Assembly: GCA_036447375.1 (NCBI GenBank) | Contig: JAZFUU010000191.1 | Span: 1-17,062 of the forward strand | DNA from: JACZXC01 sp036447375 | Lineage (GTDB): Bacteria > Myxococcota_A > UBA9160 > SMWR01 | Length of the DNA stretch: 17,062 bases | Direction: 5' to 3' | Part shown: in pieces, positions 7,800-13,607 of the stretch | Layout of the letters: every line of letters starts with the position of its first letter | Numbering within the stretch: position 1 is the stretch's first letter | The notes under the pieces: model-generated | Seen by the model: only the letters and a program-made list of their open reading frames with translations | What the model was told of the DNA's origin: nothing | Databases searched by the model: none | Made by a program: the position numbers and the translations under genes

Positions 7800-9184
7800 G
7801 CGGAGATTCGATCCGATCGATTCTCGAACGCGAGGAGGCCGGCGGCGAGGTGACCGTGCGGGGCTGGATCCGGACGGCCCGCCACTCGAAAGGCGTCAGC
7901 TTTCTGGAGATGAGCGACGGCTCCTGCTTTGCTGGAATCCAGGTCGTGCTCGAACCCTCCCTCGAAAACTACGAATCCGAGCTCAGGCAACTGACGACGG
8001 GAGCTGCCGTGATCGCGGTCGGCGAGCTCGCGGACTCCCCGGGCAAGGGACAGCGCTTCGAGGTGAAGGCCCACCGGGCCGAGGTTGTCGGCCGCGTCGA
8101 TCCCGATTATCCACTTCAGAAGAAGCGCCACTCCTTCGAGTTCCTTCGCACCCTGGGTCACCTGCGGCCGCGCACCAACACGATCGGCGCGGTGCTTCGG
8201 GTGCGCAACGCCGCTTCCCAGGCGATCCACGGATTCTTGCAGGACCGCGGCTTCGTGCATCTCCACTCGCCGATCATCACCGCGTTGGACGCCGAGGGGG
8301 CGGGCGATCTGTTCCGCGTTTCGACCCTGGACCCCGGGAATCCGCCGCGACACGACGATGGCCGGGTGGATTTTGGCCGCGATTTTTTTGGGCGAGAGGC
8401 ATTCCTCACCGTCTCGGGCCAGCTCGAGGCCGAGATCGCCGCGCTGGCTCTCAGCCGCGTCTACAGCTTCGGTCCCACCTTTCGGGCCGAGAACTCCAAC
8501 ACGAGCCGACACCTCGCCGAGTTCTGGATGGTGGAACCGGAGATGGCTTTCTGCGATCTCACCGGAAACATGGATCTTGCCGAGGAATTCCTGAAGGAAA
8601 TATTCCGCGCCGTTCTCGAGCGATGTCCCGACGATATGGCGTTTTTCAATCAGCGCATCGACAACACCATTCTCGAGACGCTGGAGCACATCATCGAGAC
8701 GCCCTTCGAACGCATCACCTACACGGAAGCCGTCGAAATCCTGGAACGATGCGGCCGTTCCTTCGAGTTTCCGGTGAAATGGGGAACAGATCTTCAGAGC
8801 GAACACGAGCGCTTCCTCGCCGAGGAGCACATCCGGCGGCCGGTCATCGTCACGGATTACCCCGCATCGATCAAAGCCTTCTACATGTATCTAAACGACG
8901 ACGAACGGACCGTGCGTGCAATGGACGTGCTTGTTCCCAAGGTGGGTGAGATCGTCGGCGGTTCCCAGCGCGAGCACCGACTGGAGATCCTCCGACGCAG
9001 GATGAACGATTGCGGTATCGACGAAAGGGACTACGCCTGGTACCTCGATCTGCGGCGCTACGGAACGGCGCCGCATGCGGGCTTTGGCCTGGGCTTCGAG
9101 CGCACGATTCAGTTCATGACGGGGATGGCCAACATCCGCGACGTGATCCCCTTTCCCCGGGTTCCCGGCAGCGTGGAGTTTTGA
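7796..9184 (+). CDS. asnS: Asparaginyl-tRNA synthetase
   Basis: This 462-residue class IIb aminoacyl-tRNA synthetase charges tRNA-Asn with asparagine in the cytoplasm. The N-terminal OB-fold anticodon-binding domain (about 17-105) contains VTVRGWIRTARHSKG. The catalytic core has motif 2, FRAENSNTSRHLAEFW (229-244), which is diagnostic for AsnRS rather than AspRS, and motif 3, GLGFERT (431-437). It ends in PFPRVPGSVEF, the expected AsnRS terminus, and the length matches E. coli AsnS (466). I chose the ATG at 7796 because it gives the normal N-terminus and overlaps the dehydrogenase stop as ATGA, implying translational coupling; there is no separate ribosome site. The frame is open upstream to 7676, but that extension lies inside the dehydrogenase and has no AsnRS character. 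Its presence implies direct charging of tRNA-Asn, though it does not exclude a GatCAB route elsewhere. Confidence 0.95.
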   Translation: MSGDSIRSILEREEAGGEVTVRGWIRTARHSKGVSFLEMSDGSCFAGIQVVLEPSLENYESELRQLTTGAAVIAVGELADSPGKGQRFEVKAHRAEVVGRVDPDYPLQKKRHSFEFLRTLGHLRPRTNTIGAVLRVRNAASQAIHGFLQDRGFVHLHSPIITALDAEGAGDLFRVSTLDPGNPPRHDDGRVDFGRDFFGREAFLTVSGQLEAEIAALALSRVYSFGPTFRAENSNTSRHLAEFWMVEPEMAFCDLTGNMDLAEEFLKEIFRAVLERCPDDMAFFNQRIDNTILETLEHIIETPFERITYTEAVEILERCGRSFEFPVKWGTDLQSEHERFLAEEHIRRPVIVTDYPASIKAFYMYLNDDERTVRAMDVLVPKVGEIVGGSQREHRLEILRRRMNDCGIDERDYAWYLDLRRYGTAPHAGFGLGFERTIQFMTGMANIRDVIPFPRVPGSVEF

Positions 9185-9190
9185 GGCCGG

Positions 9191-10222
9191 TCATGCAGCG
9201 CAGACATAATCGCGGGTCTCTCGGTAGCCGAGCCTTGCCAGATCCCGGCGGATCTCGTCCCGCCGTTCCTGCCGAGCGACCGAGACGACGAGCGGAACGA
9301 CGGGCCGTGAGGCGAGGGTTTCGGGCCGGATGACCGGCGCGCCCTGGATCACTTCGCCGATGCGTCCGGGATGCAGCTCCACGATGGCGGAGGGAAACTT
9401 GCCCAATGCTCGTAGGGCGCGGCACAGGGACCGCCCGGTGGCGCCGTAGCCCCAGAGGACGTAGCGGTCGGACGCTGCCAGGAACCCCCGGGCCAGGAAC
9501 GCCGCCTTGCACGCCGTAAAACGCGCGATCGAATAGTCGGGATGGGTCTGCGAGAGGCGCAGAGGCCCGTGCCGCCAGGCGAGCAGCCGGCGACGAATGA
9601 CGCGAATCCGACAGCCCTTCTCGAGCATGCGCAGCACGAGGTCGTAGTCCTCGGGCCAGCCGGCGTCGCGGTAGCGGAAGGATGCGAGCAGTTCGCGCCG
9701 AACCACCAGGGTGGGATGGGCAATCGGGCACTCCACGAAGGCCTCTCGGACCACCCGTTCGGGTGAATCGATGCTCGTCAACCAACGCTCGTAGGCGCGC
9801 ATGCCCTCTCCGAGCGCACGTCGGGGGAAGAGCCGCACGTGGCAACCCACGGCGGCCAGCGCCGGGTCGGCCTCGAGGGCGTGCTTCTGCACAGCCAGGC
9901 GCTCTCGGTGCATGATGTCATCCGCATCCATCCGCGCGACCAGTGGGCTGCGACACTCGGCCAGGCCCGTGTTGAGGGTCGCTACGAGTCCCCGATGGGG
10001 CGACGCGACCACCCGGAATCGCGCGTCGGCGAGTGCAAAGCTGCGGGCGCAGGCGAGGCTCTCGTCCCGCGAGCCGTCGTCGACGACGATGCATTCCCAG
10101 TTCGATTCGGTCTGACGTCGGATGCTGCGCAGGCAGGTCGGTAGCGTGGATGCCGCATCGAAGACCGGAAGTAGAATGGAGACGCGGGGCGAGGTCAGCG
10201 GCGGCCGGTTCGCAGAGGACAC
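9191..10222 (-). CDS. Family 2 glycosyltransferase fused to a C-terminal Rossmann-like domain
   Basis: This is a 343-residue predicted cytoplasmic glycosyltransferase, probably for a surface glycan. The GT-A fold is clear: VSILLPVFD (14-22), VVDDGSRD (47-53), the metal-binding DADD (99-102), and EDYDL (191-195) carrying the likely catalytic acid. From about 252 a second domain begins with YVLWGYGATGRSLCRAL, a glycine-rich dinucleotide-binding-like loop, then RIGEVIQGAPVIRPE and a terminal GYRETRDYVCAA. This layout recurs in GT2 proteins with a WG-G-G domain, so it is a family trait and not a chance fusion; its ligand is unknown to me. The GTG at 10222 lies just before the first beta strand. 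A TTG at 10270 would extend the protein by 16 residues without homology. The gene converges on asnS with a 6-nt gap and diverges from the acetyltransferase gene. Confidence 0.82.
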   Translation of the reverse strand: MSSANRPPLTSPRVSILLPVFDAASTLPTCLRSIRRQTESNWECIVVDDGSRDESLACARSFALADARFRVVASPHRGLVATLNTGLAECRSPLVARMDADDIMHRERLAVQKHALEADPALAAVGCHVRLFPRRALGEGMRAYERWLTSIDSPERVVREAFVECPIAHPTLVVRRELLASFRYRDAGWPEDYDLVLRMLEKGCRIRVIRRRLLAWRHGPLRLSQTHPDYSIARFTACKAAFLARGFLAASDRYVLWGYGATGRSLCRALRALGKFPSAIVELHPGRIGEVIQGAPVIRPETLASRPVVPLVVSVARQERRDEIRRDLARLGYRETRDYVCAA

Positions 10223-10287
10223 GCCTCCAGCGTATCGGAGCCTCCCCGTGCAGCGAAAGGCGGGGATCAAAGGTAGCGTCAGCCGCC
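10223..10287. promoter_or_regulatory. Divergent promoter region between the GT2 and GNAT genes
   Basis: These 65 nt must carry both start signals if the two genes are not expressed by read-through. On the minus strand TACGCT (10234-10229) lies 6 nt before the GTG. On the plus strand TAGCGT (10274-10279) lies 8 nt before the ATG. Both fit TAnnnT, the minimal -10 pattern, at a distance suited to leaderless or near-leaderless transcripts. Neither gene has a well-placed ribosome site: the GGAGG before the GTG leaves only 1 nt of spacing. The -35 elements are unconvincing. Confidence 0.35.
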
Positions 10288-11469
10288 ATGGAGATTCGAA
10301 GCCTGCGCCCGGAAGAGCTCGAGCAGGCCTGGGAACTCGACCGCTACTCGTTCAATGCCCCGGAGAAGAACCGTCGGCGCTTCTTGCGCTGGGATCCCGC
10401 ACGTCTGATGGGAGCCTTCACGGACGGGCGCCTCGTGGCCATGGTCGGCACGTTTGGGTTCGGGCAGTTCTTCGGCGGCCGCTCGGTGCCGATGGGTGGA
10501 CTCTCGTCGGTGGCGGTGGTTCCGGAACTGCGTGGCAGGGGACTCGCGACCCGGGTGACCCGCGAGGCTCTGCGCGCCATGCACGGTCGGGGCGAGGTGA
10601 TCTCGAGCCTGTATCCAGCCACGACTTCCCTGTATCGAGGTCTCGGCTGGGAGGTGGCGGGCGCTACCGTGATTCGGCGCGTCGCACCCGGGGTGTTGCA
10701 GTCGCTTCCCGCGCCGGAGTCGGGACGCGTGCGGCCCGGCAGCCTCGACGAGATCGAAGCGTTTCGCGGCTGCTACGCGCGCATCGCGCGCGATGTGAAC
10801 GGGTTTGTGGATCGCTCCGAAGCCTGGTGGAAAGTGCTGGGCGATCGCTGGCTCGATCACCGGGTCTACGTGGCGGAGAACGATGCGGAGGAGATCGAAG
10901 GCTATCTGGTCTACCGCCAGATTTCGGGTGAGAACTCTGCACTCGGTGGGCCGTTTCGGCTGGGAGTGATGGAAGTGATGGCCGCCACCCGGGACGCGTC
11001 GCTGGGGCTGTGGCGGCTGCTGGGCTCCTGGTCGGCGCAGGTGGAGTCGATCGTCTTTCGCGGAACCTCGGAGGAGCCGCTGCTGCTGCTCATGCCCGAG
11101 CAGCTCCTCGAGGTGGTGGCGGAGATCCGCTGGATGACCCGGGTGATCGACGCCGCGGGAGCCATCGAGGCCCGGGGCTTTCCCCTCGGCGTGGAAATCG
11201 AGGCGCATCTGTCGCTCACGGATCCCGAGCTGGAGGGCAACAACGGGCCCTTCGTTCTTCGCGTGAGCAAAGGTCGCGGTCGTTTGGAGCCCGGAGGGCG
11301 CGGCACCGTCGGGTTCGACATCGGTTCCTTCTCGACGCTCTACGCCGGCTGGGCCTCGACGTCGACACTCGTTCGCAGCGGCCGGCTCGCGACGAGCGGC
11401 TCCGACGACCGAGCGGCTCTCGACGCCGCCTTCAATGGGCCGGTGCCCTGGATGCTCGACGAGTTCTAG
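10288..11469 (+). CDS. Eis-like GNAT N-acetyltransferase with sterol-carrier-like C-terminal domain
   Basis: This 393-residue protein has the Eis layout: two GNAT-like domains and a C-terminal SCP2-like domain, in the size range of mycobacterial Eis (about 400). The first GNAT domain has LSSVAVVPELRGRGLA (72-87) with the acetyl-CoA pyrophosphate loop RGRGLA. Tyr116 in SLYRGLGW occupies the place of the general acid Tyr of Eis (IYGRFGY). The protein ends in Phe393, and in Eis the C-terminal Phe carboxylate is the catalytic base. Family members acetylate amines, including aminoglycosides and lysine side chains; this substrate is unknown. The ATG at 10288 is chosen because the sequence from MEIRSLRPEE is a normal GNAT N-terminus. 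There is no clear ribosome site. The stop is 3 nt from the end of the convergent metallohydrolase gene. Confidence 0.85.
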   Translation: MEIRSLRPEELEQAWELDRYSFNAPEKNRRRFLRWDPARLMGAFTDGRLVAMVGTFGFGQFFGGRSVPMGGLSSVAVVPELRGRGLATRVTREALRAMHGRGEVISSLYPATTSLYRGLGWEVAGATVIRRVAPGVLQSLPAPESGRVRPGSLDEIEAFRGCYARIARDVNGFVDRSEAWWKVLGDRWLDHRVYVAENDAEEIEGYLVYRQISGENSALGGPFRLGVMEVMAATRDASLGLWRLLGSWSAQVESIVFRGTSEEPLLLLMPEQLLEVVAEIRWMTRVIDAAGAIEARGFPLGVEIEAHLSLTDPELEGNNGPFVLRVSKGRGRLEPGGRGTVGFDIGSFSTLYAGWASTSTLVRSGRLATSGSDDRAALDAAFNGPVPWMLDEF

Positions 11470-11472
11470 AAT

Positions 11473-13506
11473 TCACTCGACGAAGACAGGGCTCGACCAG
11501 GCGGCGCCCCCGTCTTCTTGAACGGCCCGCACGTACAGGTACTCGCCGGCCTTCAGGTCTTCGACGTCTCGCTGGAGCGCGACTTCGAGCAGACCGTCGA
11601 TCTCCATCGAATCGACGACATGCCCGCTGCGGATCAGATCGATGCGTTCGAGGGGCGCGACGGCGATCACGGAAACGAAGAGCTCCTCGCTGATCCCGAC
11701 CTCGGTCGCGGGGACGATCGATCCCATCGGATGGGCACCCAGCGCCGCGCGCAGAATTATCCGCGGTCCGTTGGTGGCGTACACGCGCCGGGCGCGAAGT
11801 GCGGCCAGCACTTCCTTGCGCGTGTGCCCCTCGCTGAGGATGGCCGCCAACCCGCTGGGAGATCCGCCGAGCTGGGTCAGACCGGGGTGGCCGTCGTGAC
11901 CGTCGCCACTGCCGATGAAGCCCAGGCGAACTCCTCGATCCAGAACATCGCGAACGAAATTTCCCGGAACCGGATCGTAGATGACCGTCGGTGAGTCGAG
12001 GGCCTCACTGCTGCCGTGGATCGAGGTGATCTCGGTTACCGGCTCGAGGATCGGGTCCGGAGGGATCGTCCAGTTCGTCGCGATCGGTCCCCCCGCCGAG
12101 TGGTGCGCGAACGTGAGCGCGGGCTTCCCCTCCAATGCCTTCCAGAGCTGGAGCGGGGACTCGTAGGCGGGATCCACCGAACTGTAGATCTCCCCCTCGT
12201 CTTCGAAGTAGAGAACGTGGCGGTGGCCGTGGACCCAGCTGGTCCACTCGTAACCGAGCAGAGCGACGAAGCGCCCCGGCGCGTGGAAGCGGCGCACCTG
12301 GCGCCGGATCTCCGCCCAGTTTTCGGGGCTGGAGTCGAGGGGCGGGATCCCCCAGTGATCGTGGTCGGTCAGCGCGATCACGTCGAGTGCGGCGACATCG
12401 CGGGCGTAGCGGAAATAGTCCTCCGCGGTTCCGGTCCCGTCCGATAGGTTCGAGTGCCCGTGCAGATCGCCCCACAGGATCTGCGGGCCGGCGGCGGTGA
12501 CCAGGAGGGGATTGCTCTCCGCTTCCAGACCGCCCGGTCCCAGAGCGCGAAGCCGAATCACGCCGGGCTCGCGAGCGATCGCGTCGAGGGTTACCCGCCC
12601 CCCGGATTCGGCCCCGAGGACGGCACGACCGGAAATCTCGAGTCCGGGAGGGATCTCATCGAAAAACACCTCGCCCGTCAGCGATCCGCCGGTACTTCCC
12701 TCGGAGTCGAGCACGGCCACGGTGATGCGGAAGGTCTCGCCGGGTCGCGCAATCGAGGGAAGGGTGACCCGAAGCTGAGCGGCGGGGCCCGGCAAGATTT
12801 CGACTCCGGGGGAGTCGAGCAGGTACGATCGGGTGCCGTCGCCGTCGCCGTCCACCCCGATCCAGAATCGCGAGTTCTTTTCGGCGTAGCGATCGGCTTC
12901 CGCTCCCCAGATTCCGGCGCCGTAGGTGATCAGCACCTTCTCGCCGGCTTCGAGGGCGCGCCCGGTGACCTCGAGTGCCAGCAATTGCTGGTCCAGAGTC
13001 ACAGCGCTCAGCTCCATGTCCCCGCTCACCTCGATCTCCGTGTAGCCGGGCGCATGGGGGTCTTCGACCTGGGGCGTGCTCCATCCCCAAAACGGGGAAA
13101 CCTGTAGGAAGATGCCACCCCCGGTTGCGATGCCCAGGGGGCCCACTTCGTAGGCGATGGTGAAGCGTCCGGATGTGCCCGCGGTGATCGCCTCGAGTTT
13201 CGGGCCCGCGTCGATTCCCGGATCGGTTTCCACCTCAGTTCCGAGTTCGTTTTTCAGAACAGGCGCGGTTCTCAGAGCGGAAACGGACTCGACGAGCCAG
13301 GCGCGGCCTCCGCCGTCGGCGGGGTGGCGCGGACGTTCGGCATCCTCCCGCAGCATGTCGAGAATTTCCCAGCGTGCGCCGGGGGAACCCGGGCGCTCGG
13401 GATCGGTGGCGAGCGGCTCGGGCCCGGCGCCACACGCCAGCGCGGAGAGAAACGCGCCGAGCGAAATGGCTCGGGTCCGGCTCGAAGTGCGGTGAGGCGA
13501 TCGCAT
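11473..13506 (-). CDS. Predicted lipoprotein PHP-type metallohydrolase (CehA/McbA or DUF3604-like)
   Basis: This 677-residue exported protein has two parts. Residues 1-25 form a signal peptide: basic RTSSRTR, a hydrophobic run, then LSALAC with Cys25 as a plausible lipidation site. Residues about 26-335 are beta-rich and not assigned; the end of this part resembles an Ig-like segment. From 343 the PHP metallohydrolase begins: ILWGDLHGHSNLSDG with His349 and His351, ALTDHDHW with Asp381 and His382, then GYEWTSWVHGHRH, FAHHSAGG and GSGDGHDGHPG, supplying the usual metal-binding His, Asp and Glu. Relatives hydrolyse phosphoesters or carbamate and related bonds, but I cannot name the substrate. 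The ATG at 13506 has GGAAG about 5 nt upstream and starts the signal peptide. The gene converges on the GNAT gene (3 nt) and diverges from the YfhO-like gene. The protein probably sits in the periplasm or outer membrane. Confidence 0.8.
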   Translation of the reverse strand: MRSPHRTSSRTRAISLGAFLSALACGAGPEPLATDPERPGSPGARWEILDMLREDAERPRHPADGGGRAWLVESVSALRTAPVLKNELGTEVETDPGIDAGPKLEAITAGTSGRFTIAYEVGPLGIATGGGIFLQVSPFWGWSTPQVEDPHAPGYTEIEVSGDMELSAVTLDQQLLALEVTGRALEAGEKVLITYGAGIWGAEADRYAEKNSRFWIGVDGDGDGTRSYLLDSPGVEILPGPAAQLRVTLPSIARPGETFRITVAVLDSEGSTGGSLTGEVFFDEIPPGLEISGRAVLGAESGGRVTLDAIAREPGVIRLRALGPGGLEAESNPLLVTAAGPQILWGDLHGHSNLSDGTGTAEDYFRYARDVAALDVIALTDHDHWGIPPLDSSPENWAEIRRQVRRFHAPGRFVALLGYEWTSWVHGHRHVLYFEDEGEIYSSVDPAYESPLQLWKALEGKPALTFAHHSAGGPIATNWTIPPDPILEPVTEITSIHGSSEALDSPTVIYDPVPGNFVRDVLDRGVRLGFIGSGDGHDGHPGLTQLGGSPSGLAAILSEGHTRKEVLAALRARRVYATNGPRIILRAALGAHPMGSIVPATEVGISEELFVSVIAVAPLERIDLIRSGHVVDSMEIDGLLEVALQRDVEDLKAGEYLYVRAVQEDGGAAWSSPVFVE

Positions 13507-13607
13507 CTTGCTTCCGGTTGATTCGTTCGTGCGAGCATAGCGGCATCGCCGTAGAGTGATCGCGGGACGGTCGCGGAGAATCTTTCTGCTACGTTGCCCC
13601 GCCACTC
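13507..13607. promoter_or_regulatory. Divergent promoter region between the PHP lipoprotein and YfhO-like genes
   Basis: These 101 nt separate two divergent starts. On the minus strand TATGCT (13539-13534) is a reasonable -10 about 27 nt from the ATG, leaving room for a short leader with the GGAAG ribosome site. On the plus strand TGCTACGTT (13587-13595) resembles a weak extended -10, 12 nt before the ATG at 13608, which has no ribosome site. I found no convincing -35 and no operator-like palindrome. Confidence 0.4.

Noticed and set aside
10033..10287. Upstream extension of the GNAT frame
   Set aside because: It overlaps the GT2 gene on the other strand and is arginine/serine-rich. The GNAT fold begins right at the ATG at 10288.
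13507..13605. Upstream extension of the PHP lipoprotein frame
   Set aside because: It would bury the signal peptide 33 residues in and cover the whole divergent promoter. The ATG at 13506 has a ribosome site and starts a normal signal peptide.
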